A stretch of 64,000 bases of DNA from positions 155,803,341 through 155,867,340 of the forward strand of contig NC_045439.1 of NCBI RefSeq assembly GCF_002776525.5. Direction: 5' to 3'. A program made the translations under genes and the position numbers. The notes beneath the pieces are model-generated. The model worked only from the letters and a program-made list of their open reading frames with translations, did not search any database and was not told where the DNA came from. Of the stretch, positions 1-13,214 are shown piece after piece; the first letter of the stretch is position 1; every line of letters begins with the position of its first letter. This stretch comes from Piliocolobus tephrosceles. Taxonomy: Eukaryota; Chordata; Mammalia; Primates; Cercopithecidae.

Positions 1-175
1 TAGGCTCTGAGCTGGATGTGAATGACCGAGGGTCTTTGGTAAGGAGAGACAGCTGCAGGGGACTCCCGATGGAGGAACAGGATCCTGGGGGGAGCAGCCA
101 GGTGGGTGACTGAGACAAATGGAAGGAGAAGCCTGTCACAGGTGAGGGCATCGAAGGGAACTGCAGGGACACCCA

Positions 176-312
176 GCGCTTCTCAACTGTGGGTGTAGAT
201 TTCCAGCTGCCATTTCTAAAGGGCAGGTACCTGGGCTCCACTCCTGGAGGTTTGGATTTGGTAGGACCTGGGTATAGATCCCAGACGTTAGCATTTTTAA
301 GCATATTTTTAA
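176..312 (+). repeat. MER5A-type hAT-Charlie fragment
   Basis: The segment opens with a 'cttctcaactgtgg' head and carries the 'cctgggctccactcctgga' core and an 'acgttagcatttttaagc' stretch, in the order of the MER5A nonautonomous hAT element. It is diverged and the 3' end decays into unassigned sequence. The family call rests on memory of the consensus, not an alignment. Confidence 0.55.
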
Positions 313-740
313 ATGAAGTGATACTCTAATGCTATCATTTTCTTTTTACTTCTCAGCTTGTTGCTTCTCTAAAGAGATACCTCCCTTTGTCCATTATGTG
401 GTCACCCAGTGGGACAGTTCAGAGAGAAAAGGCTGGGTGACATGTGATTCTTCCACTTCATTTGCCAGTTTTGAGGATGATGAATTTGTTTCCCATGACC
501 TTCCAAAGGTGGTTTTTCAAAATTTATTTTAATCTATTGTTGTGAACTCCTGGGACGTGAACGTGTTTCATAGGTTTCGAACCACTGCAGTCAGTATCCT
601 CGTTGAGGTTCACTGTGGCTGGGGATAGTGTCTTCAGCTTGGCCTCTGAGACCTGACCTGATTCTAGTTATCTTTGATAATTTCCTTGTCTTTAAAAAAA
701 TTATAATTGTATATATTTTTTAATAATAAAGATGAGTTTT
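313..740. other. Unassigned AT-rich sequence
   Basis: No repeat, RNA gene or convincing exon recognised. A 67-codon open frame at 329-532 has no splice or family support. Confidence 0.5.
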
Positions 741-1180
<440 letters not shown>

Positions 1181-1612
1181 CTTCCTTGCCTTTTTAAGAG
1201 TGAAGCAGTTTTATTTCCCATTGCTCTTCCACTAGCTTAAGTATGTGTTAATTTATTATTTTACGTTGTCCTAGAGGTTATGATCTGCAGACTCATTAGA
1301 TGCTAGTGATGATGGTCTTCTTTAAATTGGTACTTTAACCACTTCCCGGCCAAGGCAGGGACTTTGCATACAGATATCAGTATGGTGTGGAGGGCAGCTA
1401 CACTCACCACCACACCACCTGCGAGAGATCAGTATGTTTTGAAAGTTGCCTGGAGACCTTGGTGGCAATCCAGGGCTGAACACTCTGGGTTGGGCACTGG
1501 GTGGGTGGCAGGTGCACTGGGATTGGATGGGACGCTGTGGGAGAGAGGACCAGACCCAAAGCCTTCAGTGAAGAAGGCCGGGTGTGAATTTTTTAGCTGG
1601 TTATCAGGTTCG
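1181..1612. other. Unassigned sequence
   Basis: Nothing recognised. A 132-codon frame starting at 1364 runs on into the adjacent microsatellite and Alu, so it is not treated as coding. Confidence 0.5.
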
Positions 1613-1683
1613 TATTTTATTTTATTTTATTTTATTTTATTTTATTTTATTTTATGTTATGTTATGTTATGTTATGTTATTTA
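1613..1683. repeat. (ATTTT)n / (GTTAT)n microsatellite
   Basis: About eight ATTTT units followed by five GTTAT units. It abuts the tail end of the antisense Alu fragment downstream, so it probably grew from that Alu's A tail, with an internal switch of unit from A to G. Confidence 0.9.
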
Positions 1684-1687
1684 TGTA

Positions 1688-1850
1688 TTTTTGAGACGGA
1701 CTCTTGCTCTGTCACCCAGGCTGGAGTGCAGTGGTGCAATCTTGGCTCACTGCAAGCTCTGACTCCCAGGTTCACACCATTCTCCTGCCTCAGCCTCCCG
1801 AGTAGGTGGGACTCCAGGCACCCGCCATCACTCCTGGTTAATTTTTTGTA
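1688..1850 (-). mobile_element. Alu right monomer, antisense, truncated
   Basis: Starts 'ttgagacggactcttgctctg' in reverse and stops abruptly after 'ttaattttttgta', so only the 3' half of the Alu remains. The missing 5' half points to truncation at insertion or later deletion. Confidence 0.88.
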
Positions 1851-2039
1851 TGAATATTTCTTTGCAACTTCCTGTGAATCTAAAAATGTTTCAAAATAAA
1901 AAGTTAAAAACAAGAGTATATCAACTCCCCCCAAATTCTAAAACAAGCCTATTTGTTGGATTATGTTTTCAGTGAGACCTTGGTCACAGCCCCTGTTTAG
2001 TGGACTGTGGCCAGCTTTCTCACCCGCCTCTGTTGGTAA

Positions 2040-2240
2040 CAGAAGAGAGTCACAGCTGAGTTCAAATCCTGACTCTGGCACCTGCCAGCTGTGTGGCTTG
2101 GAGAACCCATCTGGAAGGTTCTCATCAGTCCTCCACTTCTCATCTTTCAGGTGGGTGGGGAGGATGAAAGGACATCTTTCAGGGAAGGCTCTCGGCAGAT
2201 GCTAGGCACAGGGAAGGCCCCTCACCAGCTGAGGATCTTC
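2040..2240 (+). repeat. MIR SINE
   Basis: Contains the MIR core pattern 'gttcaaatcctgactctgg' then 'cagctgtgtggcttggagaa' and a diverged 'atgaaaggac...gcagatgctaggcacag' end. Old tRNA-derived mammalian SINE; boundaries approximate. Confidence 0.65.
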
Positions 2241-2279
2241 AACGATGCCCCTGCTGGACCTGAGTTCATTAGATGCTAG

Positions 2280-2308
2280 GGACCTTCTTGAGTATTTCAA
2301 GAAGGTCC
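2280..2308. repeat. Perfect 12-bp-stem hairpin
   Basis: Arms 2280-2291 (ggaccttcttga) and 2297-2308 (tcaagaaggtcc) are exact reverse complements around a 5-base loop. Not part of a repeat I recognise. Confidence 0.85.
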
Positions 2309-2434
2309 TGAAGACTCTTCACTTAGCCCTGCTTCAGTGTTAACATTATGCATAACTATAGTACAATAGTCAAATCAGGAAATTGACAGCGGTGTAGTCA
2401 ACAGAAACTCTTCAGACTCCAGCAGTTACAATTT

Positions 2435-2453
2435 GTGTGTGTGTGTGTGTGTG
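2435..2453. repeat. (GT)n microsatellite
   Basis: Nine GT units plus a terminal G inside the antisense L1 3' region. Confidence 0.95.
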
Positions 2454-2892
2454 ATTCTGTCCAATTGCATGTGCAACTTCATGTAACCACCACCACAATC
2501 AAGATATTTAATTGCATCATCAGCAAAGGGCTGCTTCATGCTACCCCATTGTAGCCACATACACAGTTCCTCTTCCATCATTCCTAACCCATGGCAACCA
2601 CTGGAGGACATTTGGAGTTTCCAGTTTGGGGCTGTTAAGAACCTAGACCCACTATATGAACATTCACTTACAAGTTTCTGTGTGAAAACAAGTTTTTATT
2701 CCTCTATGATCAGTTATCTACAATTGCTGGATTGTATGGTCAATTCATTTTTAGTTTTAAAGGAATTGCCAAACTATTTTCCAGAGTGGCTGTACTGTTT
2801 TATATTCCCATTAGCAATGTATGGATGATCCAGTTTCTCCACATCCTTGCCAGCATTTGGTGGTGTTACTGTTTTTTATTTTAGCTATTCTC

Positions 2893-3199
2893 TCTCTTTT
2901 TTCTTTTTTATTTTTTTGAGACAGAGTCTCGCTGTGTCGCCCAGGCTGGAGCGCAGTGGCGCGATCTCAGGTCACTGCAAGCTCCCCCTCCCAGGTTCAC
3001 GCCATTCTCCTGCCTTAGCCTCCTGAGTAGCTGGGACCACAGGCGCCCGCCACCACACCTGGCTAATTTTTTTTGTATTTTTAGTAGAGACAGGGTTTCA
3101 CTGTGTTGCCAGGATGATCTCGATCTCCTGACCTCGTGATCCACCTGCCTCGGCCTCCCAAAGTGCAGGGATTACGGGCATGAGCCACCGTGCCTGGCC
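2893..3199 (-). mobile_element. AluS/Y, antisense, with 16-bp TSD
   Basis: Full-length antisense Alu with a mixed T-rich tail. The flanking duplication 'tattttagctattctc' is perfect at 2877-2892 and 3200-3215, which proves insertion into the older L1. Confidence 0.95.
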
Positions 3200-3349
3200 T
3201 ATTTTAGCTATTCTCATAGGTGTGTAGTGATATCTAGTTGTGGTTTAGATTGCATTTTTCTAATGCCTAATAATGTTGGGGATCTTTTCATATGACTATT
3301 TGCCATCTGTGTATCCTCGTGGGTGAAGTGTCTGTTCATCACTTTTGCT

Positions 3350-3671
<322 letters not shown>

Positions 3672-4222
3672 TAGATTTTTTTTTTTTTTACTGTTAAGTT
3701 TTGGGGCTATTTATATATTCTAGATACAAGTCCTTTGTTAGGTACGTGATGTGCAAATAATTTCTCCCAGACTATAATTTTTTTTGTGTTATCTTAACTT
3801 GACTCTTGACAGAATGAAAGTTTTTAATTTTGAGGAGGTCAAAGTTTTATCAAGTTTTTTCCTTTTATGAATATTGTGTTTGGTGTATGTCTGGGAACTG
3901 TTTGCCTAATCATTAAGGTCCCAAAGCTCGCTCTTTTGATTTTTTTTCTACATGTTTTATGGTTTTATATTTAAGTCCTTGATTCATTTTGAATTAGTTT
4001 TTGTATAAGGTATGAAACTTAAGTCAAATTTCTTTTTTCTTTTTTTGCCTATGGATGTGCAAATACTCCAGCACCATTAATTGAGAAGGCTATCTCTCCT
4101 CCACGGAATTACTTTTGCTCCTTCTGAGAAATCAGTTGGGCATATTTGTAGGGATCATTTTTCCTGGGCTCTCTCCTCCGCTCCATTTGATCTCTATGCC
4201 TCTCCCTTTGCCTGTACCACAC

Positions 4223-4269
4223 TGTCTTGATTACTGTATCTCTGCAGGTGTCTTGATTACTGTATCTCT
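4223..4269. repeat. 26-bp tandem duplication inside L1
   Basis: 'tgtcttgattactgtatctct' occurs at 4223 and again at 4249, a head-to-tail duplication of a short L1 segment. Confidence 0.85.
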
Positions 4270-4905
4270 TAATATCAGGCAGGATGATTTCCCCCGTTTT
4301 ATTCTCTTTTTCAACGTTATTTGGTTATTCTCAGGCTTTTCTCTTTCTAATAATTTTTAGAATAAGTTTGTCTGTATCTACAAAATACATTCCAAAGTTT
4401 GACAGGACTTTTGTTAAGCCTGTCAATCAATTTAGGCAGAACTGACCTTTTAACTATGTCCAGTGTTCCAATCCATGCATATGTCTCTTCAGTGTTTAGG
4501 TCTTTGATTTCCTTCCTCGTCATTTTGTAATTTTTATTTTATAGATCCTGTACATGTTTTGTGAGATATATTCACAAGTATCTTCTCGTTATCTTTGGAG
4601 CAACTTGAAATGGTGTTGCATTGAACAGTCTTGATTTCCACTTCTTTGTTACTAGTGTATAGACATGCAATTCAGTTTTTCAATGTTGATCTTGTACCCT
4701 GAAACCTTACTGAACTGTATATTTTCCTCTCAGCACTGTCTGAGCTGCATCCGACCAATTTGGTATGTCATGTTGTCATTTTAGTGCAGTTCTATATAGT
4801 TTAAAATTTCCCTTGAGATGTCCCCTTTGACCTGTGGATTAGTTAGAAGTGTGTGGGTTAATTTCCAAGTATTTGGAGATTTTCCTGTAGTTTTTTTGTC
4901 ACTGA

Positions 4906-5284
<379 letters not shown>

Positions 5285-5912
5285 CCTTTCTTTATTTTTA
5301 AAATGTATTTTAATTTTTAGTTCTTAATTGTGGCAAGAGATACATACAAATGTATCATCTTAAGCGTTGTTTAGGTGTGCAGGTCAGTGACCTTAAGGAC
5401 ATTCACACTGTTGTTCAGCCGTCACCGCCATTCATCCCCAGAATGATTTCATCTTGCCAAAATTGAACCTCCGCACTCATTAAGCAGTAACTGTTCATTC
5501 CCCTCTTTCCACACCCCCCGGCAACCCCCATTCTACTTCTGGCTGTGAATTTGACTATTCTAGGTACCTCAACGTAAGTGGAATCCTTTGATATTTTTGT
5601 GCATGACTGACTGCTTTCCCTTAGCATAGTGTTCTCACAATGTTGTAGCAAGTGTCAACATTCCCTTCCCTGTGAAGGCTGAATAATACTCCGCCGTATG
5701 TGCGGACCACATTTTGTTTATCCATCCGTCCATGATGGACAGTTGAGTTGTTTCCACCTTTTGGGGACTGTGAATAATGTTGCTGTGAGCCTGGGTGTAC
5801 AAATACTCTCTCTGAGATAGATCCTGCTTTTCATTCTTCTGGGTGTATACTCAGAAGTGGGATTGCCGAATGATGTGGAAATTTATGCTTTTCATTTTTT
5901 TGAGGAACTGCT
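5285..5912 (-). mobile_element. L1M 3' end, antisense
   Basis: Carries the antisense landmarks of old L1 3' ends: 'ggtcagtgaccttaaggaca', 'gtcaccgccattcatcccca', 'ggctgaataatactccg', then 'tttttgaggaactgctatgc'. It ends near 5912. Confidence 0.8.
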
Positions 5913-6164
5913 ATGCTATCTGTCCCTGTCTTTTCCTTACAAACACCTGGGGAGGACTTTGGGACATTTGACCTGTGGAACGTCTCCTGTCTTATTTTGG
6001 ATGGGTGCACTCCTGGTGAAGCTCAGCGTGCCCCTTTGTCCTCTCTCTTCTGCATATAGGCAGCTGGATCCAGCACCTGCGCCAGACTTGGCTCCGTCTC
6101 TGGCAGGATCAGAGGAAGCACTGTGTCTGTTCACCCATCTTTCTGTGAGCTGGCAGCCGTTGAT
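5913..6164. other. Unassigned sequence
   Basis: Moderately GC-rich and without recognised repeats. Overlapping open frames on both strands have no family resemblance. Confidence 0.4.
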
Positions 6165-6480
6165 GCTCAATGCCCCTGTTTTGGGTAAAACTGTGTCTCC
6201 CCAAAATTCATTTATTGGAATCTTAAGCTCCAGCATCTCAGAACCTGCCCTTATTTGGAGAAATGGTCTTTACAGAGCTTATTAAAGCAAAATGAGGTCA
6301 TTAGGGCAGGCCCTAATCCAGTATGCCCAGTGTACTTCCAAGAAGACGACATGCGGATGCAGACACGTGCAGAGGGAGGATGGGAAGATGTGGTGACTCC
6401 ATTTGAACATAAACACGGCTATCTCTTGCCCTTCAGTCTTGAACGCTTTGCTGGGCAGGAAATCCGTGAGTGTCTTAAAT
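6165..6480 (+). mobile_element. MaLR-type solo LTR fragment (MLT1/MST class)
   Basis: Contains 'actgtgtctccccaaaattc', a 'tttggagaaatggtctttac' block, 'aaaatgaggtcattagggc' and 'gaagacgacatgcgga', the order seen in ancient ERVL-MaLR LTRs. No internal retroviral sequence is attached. Subfamily not resolved by eye. Confidence 0.6.
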
Positions 6481-6533
6481 AGGCTACTCTATTTTTTTTT
6501 CTGGAGGTAATCATGGTTGTCAAAAAGTCTTAA

Positions 6534-7102
<569 letters not shown>

Positions 7103-7218
7103 TAACCTTTCATTTCAAATAAAAAGGAGATAACTTGGAATTCTGTGTGGGCTCTCAGTGTAAAGATAGAAGGACACAGAGTATTTTGAAACATGCCCCT
7201 CCCTCATCAGCAGGTGTC

Positions 7219-7560
7219 CTGCTGCGTCACACGTGACCGTCAGTTCCTGACCCCTCGGCCAGCCGAACAGAAAGGGCTTTGGAAAGTGTCCGGAGTCGGA
7301 GGTGGCCTCTGGGAGGTTCGCTGCCCGAGGGTCCTGTTGTCCCCAGGACCGGTGAGGAGACTGAGGATTGAAGGGGCCAAAAGCCAACAAAATTCTGTGT
7401 GGGGGTTGAGCGGCAGATTCGGGTCTGAATCATTTCCTGGTTCCTGGAATATTCCCACTTAGGTGCCGAAGCCAGAATTGGAGGGAGCGTGGCGCCTACT
7501 CATGGAGCCTGCCAAGGCGCTGCCAGCTGCTCGCAGGCCAGGCCGGGCGGGCAGAGCCTC
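7219..7560. promoter_or_regulatory. CpG-enriched unique patch
   Basis: I count about 19 CpGs in about 340 bp of GC-rich, repeat-free sequence, close to the lower limit of a CpG island and unlike the surrounding DNA. It contains a CACGTG E-box at 7230-7235 next to TGCGTCA (7223-7229). No transcript start can be shown; an enhancer or weak promoter is an inference. Confidence 0.35.
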
Positions 7561-7875
7561 CTCACTGCCTGCTGGCTTTGAAATTCATAAGTTTCAGACA
7601 CACATTCCAGCCTTCACTGATTGTTCAAGGTGACACGTGATTTTCAGACTGGACAGCTTGGCCTCTTGTCTGTTCTTGTGTTTTCCTTTATGTGCCCGGA
7701 TAATATTAAACCCTTCCATGATGCTGCAAAAACCAAGTAGTGCAGCACACACCCCACAGCCCGAAACAGCTGCAGGGGCATGCGCCAGTGGTTCCAAAAG
7801 GAATACAGAGGCCCTGGGGTTTCCGAATCTGCTGATTGTTTTGTTATGTATTATTATAGATCATGTTGTTCTAAG
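7561..7875. other. Unassigned sequence
   Basis: Unique-looking DNA between the CpG-enriched patch and an AT-rich tract. No repeat or exon recognised. Confidence 0.4.
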
Positions 7876-8012
7876 TTATAAAATAAAACTTATGTTAATA
7901 TACATTTATACAATGTAATATGTTATACATTATACAGCATGTAGTGATGTATGATATAATGTATGATACATACTATATAATAATTTATAATATATTATAA
8001 TTATTATAATAA
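7876..8012. repeat. AT-rich palindromic tract
   Basis: Nearly all A and T, with many TATA, ATAT and TTATAA steps and several short self-complementary runs ('taatttataatatattataa'). Confidence 0.8.
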
Positions 8013-8020
8013 AAATGACT

Positions 8021-8154
8021 GGCCAGGCACAGTGGCTCATGCTTGTCATCTCAGCCCTTTGGGAGGCTGAGGCAGGAGGATTGCTTGAGGTCAGGAGTCT
8101 GAGACCAGCCTGGGGCAACATAGTGAGACCCTGTCTTTCTAAAAAGAAAAAAAT
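8021..8154 (+). mobile_element. FLAM / AluJ left monomer
   Basis: Left-arm Alu only, 'ggccaggcacagtggctcat' to 'gagaccctgtctttc', then a short A-rich tail. A head-to-tail dimer is absent. Confidence 0.8.
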
Positions 8155-8173
8155 AGTAATTTATTATTATTAT

Positions 8174-8471
8174 TCCTATTTTTATTTTTATTTTATTTTT
8201 TGAGACAGAGTCTTGCTCTTTCGCCCAGGCTGGAGTGCAGTGGTGCAGTCTTGGCTCACTGCAAGCTCCGCCTCTCGGGTTTACGCCTCTGTCTCCCGGG
8301 TAGCTGGGACTACAGAAAGCTGCCACCACGCCTGGCTAATTTTCTGTATTTTTAGTAGAGACGGGGTTTCACCGTGTTAACCAGGATGGTCTCGATCTCC
8401 TGACCTCATGATCCGCCCGCCTCGGCCTCCCAAAGTGTTGGGATTACAGGCGTGAGCCACCGTGCCCGGCC
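8174..8471 (-). mobile_element. AluS/Y, antisense, internally deleted
   Basis: Antisense Alu with a TTTTTA-type tail. About 20 bp of the right arm (the usual 'ccattctcctgcctcagcc' segment) is missing after 'gggtttacgcc'. A degenerate flanking copy of 'tcctat...attttta' lies on each side. Confidence 0.9.
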
Positions 8472-8488
8472 TCCTATTACTATTTTTA

Positions 8489-8797
8489 TTTTTATTTATT
8501 TATTTATTTATTTTGAGACGGAGTCTCGCTCTGTCGCCCAGGCTGGAGTGCAGTGGCGTGATCTCGGCTCACTGCAAGCTTCGCCTCCCAGGTTTATGCC
8601 ATTCTCCTGCCTCAGCCTCCTGAGTAGCTGGGACTACAGGCGCCCGCCACCTTGCCCGGCTAGTTTTTTGTATTTTTTTAGTAGAGATGGGGTTTCACCG
8701 TGTTAGCCAGGATGATCTCAATCTCCTGACCTCGTGATCCGCCTGTCTCGGCCTCCCAAAGTGCTGGGATTACAGGCTTGAGCCACCGCGCCCGGCC
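8489..8797 (-). mobile_element. AluYR (Old World monkey type), antisense, 17-bp TSD
   Basis: Has the 'caggcttgagccaccgcg' head (sense 'ctcaagcct') and 'ccttgcccggctagtttttt' seen in cercopithecoid AluYR copies. The flanking 'tcctattactattttta' is identical at 8472-8488 and 8798-8814. It inserted directly against the previous antisense Alu. Confidence 0.93.
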
Positions 8798-8814
8798 TCC
8801 TATTACTATTTTTA

Positions 8815-10185
8815 AAGAACAATTTTGGAAACACACTTTACTTTTTCTAGTGTAGCAAAGAGTTTACATTTTGTCACCTGAAAGTGTCCTGGAAAATCCT
8901 TCCTAGTTTGTTGTAATTCTAACAGTCACCAGGAAGGCTACTTTGAGAACATTTCTTATGGTATGAGGGAAAACAAGAACATTCTCATGTTTTTGTCTTG
9001 ATGAATTAAAAAAAAAAAAAGCAACAACAAGAAAAAACAAAGCCCAGGGCTGGGGTTAAGTAAGTGAAGGAGGAAAGGGAGTCCCCAGCTGTCCATGAGT
9101 GCTGCTCTTTGCCATGCACACACCCGTATGTGTGCCCATGTGTGTGCACACAGACACCACGGGGTCCCCTTGGAGTTACCAGGCAAATGCATGTCCTCAG
9201 CTGTCGTGCCTTGATGTCTCCTAAGCTACATAGAATCCCCTCAGACCACGCCTGACACCCAGGACACCAGGGCAATAACCCACACGCCCATGTCACTCTC
9301 ACCATGTAAACTGCGTTTTCTATTTTCATTTCATTTTATGTCACTTTTCTTCAACAAGTAATTATTCTAGGGCTTTACAAAAACCCTGTGCTTTCTTAGT
9401 CTATTTATAATGGGTAAGAAGTTGTTTTTATTCAATTTCTTTTCTGTCTGTGCTTGCCGTTTTTTTTTAAAATCTCGATTGGATAAAGGGGGATCCCTGC
9501 AAGATAATAGCACCCACCAAATTAGAGTCTCTCCATATATCTCCCAAAAAAACATACAGTTAATCAGGAGGAAAGTATAGTTGCTCATAGTCCATGATTA
9601 TAGCACAACTAGGGGACAATTAATGTAGCAAACCTCTATGTTTCCTCCCAAAACCGGGGACAGCGTTTCAGGGCCAGGCCAGAGCCCCGAGCCATCAGAA
9701 CTGGGCACAGGAGAGTGCAGCAACGGCCTGGTCCCACCCTCACTCTGGAGATAATAAGAGACATCTGAAATGTGAGTCAGTGTTGGCTTTTGAGGGAGTA
9801 AAAGAGAGAGTCTTGGAATGTGCATGGGATGGGAAATTCTGCTCCTGGGAGATGTCTCCTGGAGGTTTGGTGTGAAAGGGAAGAGAAGAATTAGCTGAAA
9901 ATAAGGGACTTAGTAAAACAACAAATCATCCACAAGGAAGAGCTCCTCTAAGGGGAGGAGGAGGTAGAAGAAGAGGAAAATCTTTCTCCCTAATTAAAGG
10001 AACGGTACTTTAGAGAAGTAAGAAAAGAGTGCACGGCTGAACTGTGTTTCTGAGCAAGCCACACAGATCTTCCCTCCCAACTGACTCTACTAATCAGCTT
10101 TTGGAGAGTCTAAGTAAATTAACATAAACCTAAGCACACCTAGCATCCATGCAATATTACCTACCATAAGAAAAGAAACAGAAAA
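8815..10185. other. Unassigned sequence
   Basis: No Alu, L1 or LTR recognised over about 1.4 kb. Includes a 12-base A run near 9008 and a TG-rich patch near 9115-9160. No supported exon. Confidence 0.4.
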
Positions 10186-10327
10186 TGTGTAACAAAATGC
10201 TGGACATGAAAACAGCCAAGAAGTAAAGCAGCACAAATGAAATGTAAGTAACAGGCAATTGTAAACGTGAAAAAACACCATGAGCCACCTCTTCATAAAA
10301 TGAGACTGGGAATGGATAAACAACGGG
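10186..10327 (-). repeat. Left arm of a 142-bp inverted repeat
   Basis: The reverse complement of this segment matches 10693-10834 with five mismatches and no indel (about 96.5%). In the arm-sense strand it reads 'tttatccattcccagtctca' to 'tccagcattttgttacaca'. I do not recognise the family. Arms this similar suggest a fairly recent event or constraint. Confidence 0.9.
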
Positions 10328-10692
10328 ACAATGAAGACAACTCAAAAGAGATGCAAGAAAACTTTGATGATTAATACAGTCATCTGTATTTCTATGTAGA
10401 TTTGGGTCTTATTTTATTTTAGGACAAAAGTTTTCTTCACTTGCAGTTTTAAATTTTTAGTTCTGTTCCATTGCCTTGTTTTAGTTCTTCAGGGTCACCA
10501 ATTACAGGTAAATTGGATCTCTTTCCAACAGACACTTTGGTTTTGATCTTTTCTATTTCTTTCATTTCTATCCTTACTGTGCTTTCAGCTGTAACTATCC
10601 CTTTGGGGCACCTTATCATTTACTGTTAATTTCAGAGATTATCTTAGACTTGTCTTCATTTGCTTTCCTTAATTAGCTCTCATTTCATATCT

Positions 10693-10834
10693 CCCATTGT
10701 TTATCCATTTCCAGTCTCATTTTATGAAGAAGTGGCTCATGGTGTTTTTTCGCATTTACAATTGCCTGTTACTTACATTTCATTTGTGCTGCTTTACTTC
10801 TTGGCTGTTTTCATGTCCAGCATTTTGTTACACA
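10693..10834 (+). repeat. Right arm of a 142-bp inverted repeat
   Basis: Plus-strand copy of the arm, separated from the left arm by 365 bp of unassigned sequence. Identity stops abruptly at both ends: 'cacaggg' follows this arm but 'ttttctg' follows its partner, giving clean breakpoints. A 125-codon open frame (10660-11037) crosses this arm; the matching frame in the other arm is also open, which is a by-product of the duplication. Confidence 0.9.
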
Positions 10835-12295
10835 CAGGGCCTCCAGGCAAAAGGACCAAGTTATTTACAAAGGAAATTTACAGAGTTGTTTACAAAGTTA
10901 CAAGTTATATACAAAGTCTGGTGTCAGACTTACAACAACAACATAGAAAGCAAGACAGCAGTGGCACAAGGCTTTTAAGAAACTCCAGGAAAGAAAACAT
11001 GAGTGAAGGATTTTATACCCAGCCAATGGTTCTTTAAGTGATTCAGGAACAAAAATACTGTGCCTACCAGGCGCACTTAAAGAATCGGCTGGAATTAGTG
11101 ATATGTCAGGGGCTGGACGGCAGAAATGGGCTGCCCTGGTTGCAGGCAATGAGGAGTGTCATCATCTGTCGACAATTTAAAAACAATAATAAAACTGACG
11201 GAAAGTCAGTCTGCTTTTTATTGTCACTGTGATCCAACACTTTCAAACAGTGTCAGCCAAAAAACTACTCCTTCTGAAAAAGACCTATTGTTGGTCTAAG
11301 TTCTAAGCCATTCCTATTACAGTTGCATTTTAATGATATGTGTAAACCTCAAATTAGTGTATTTGCATTACTTATGCTTTAATAAACGTTGTATTCTACA
11401 TGGCAGTTAATTTGGAGAACTCCCAAGTATATGATCGGCCCCTGACGTCTGCAGACTGAGGTACATGTGTTCATTTTGAGAGGAAGTTTGTAGCAATCCA
11501 GAATCATGCAAACTCCATTGAGGTCCGGACTCCTGTGACCCTGTGTATTCCTCTGTTTGGATAGCAGATTAGGAATAACCAGTGATATCACAGTAGGTAA
11601 AGATAAACGGAACTTGGATTTCTTCAATTCTGTCGTTCTCTGTGAACAGGAGGGGTTTTTATTGGTGTGTAAAATTTGAAGAGTAAGAGCACAGATGATG
11701 AGAGTGGATATTTATGTTTGATTGGTGCAACTTTTAGTTGACACATGAAATATTTTACTGAATATGAGCTGTACCATTAGGAATGAAATTCATCTTTTAA
11801 AATTGTCTACAGTTTTTACAATTACAGATCCAATTAAGGAAATAGTGATTACTACTGGTTATTATGTGATAATTACTGAAAACATTGTTGTCACATAGAG
11901 GATGGAGGTGTTAAAAATTAGCCACATTATTTATGCCACATAGCAAGGGACAGGCTTCATCCAATGAAAAGATGATGTGAGAAACTTTGGCGAAGGCACT
12001 GGTAGTATTTTTACATTTAAACAAGTATTTTAAAATGTTTTAAAAAATTGTATATGTATGAACAAAAGAAAGGTAGGGATAAATATGGAGGAATGGCTAT
12101 AAATGTTATATATTCTGACAAAATAGAAACAATGAATAAAAATAATAGTTGGAGTAGGAAGAGAAAAAGAGGAACAGAGAATCAGCTCATTGATTGCCCT
12201 GCAGGTAAGAAAGTGGTAACATTGTTTGGTATAGGAGAATGACCACTGAAACAAAGATACAGACTTTCTTAAATACCCAAAGAAATGCAAAAACA
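10835..12295. other. Unassigned sequence
   Basis: No family recognised. An 'ttaataaacgtt' stretch near 11380 resembles a polyadenylation signal but has no A tail after it. Old retrocopy or unique DNA are both possible. Confidence 0.4.

Positions 12296-13214
<919 letters not shown>

Noticed and set aside
10660..11037. 125-codon frame crossing the inverted repeat as a membrane protein
   Set aside because: The hydrophobic stretch comes from the repeat arm, the same stretch is open in the other arm, and nothing supports transcription or translation.
11340..11400. AATAAA near 11380 as a gene 3' end
   Set aside because: No downstream GU-rich element or A tail, and no recognised coding sequence upstream.
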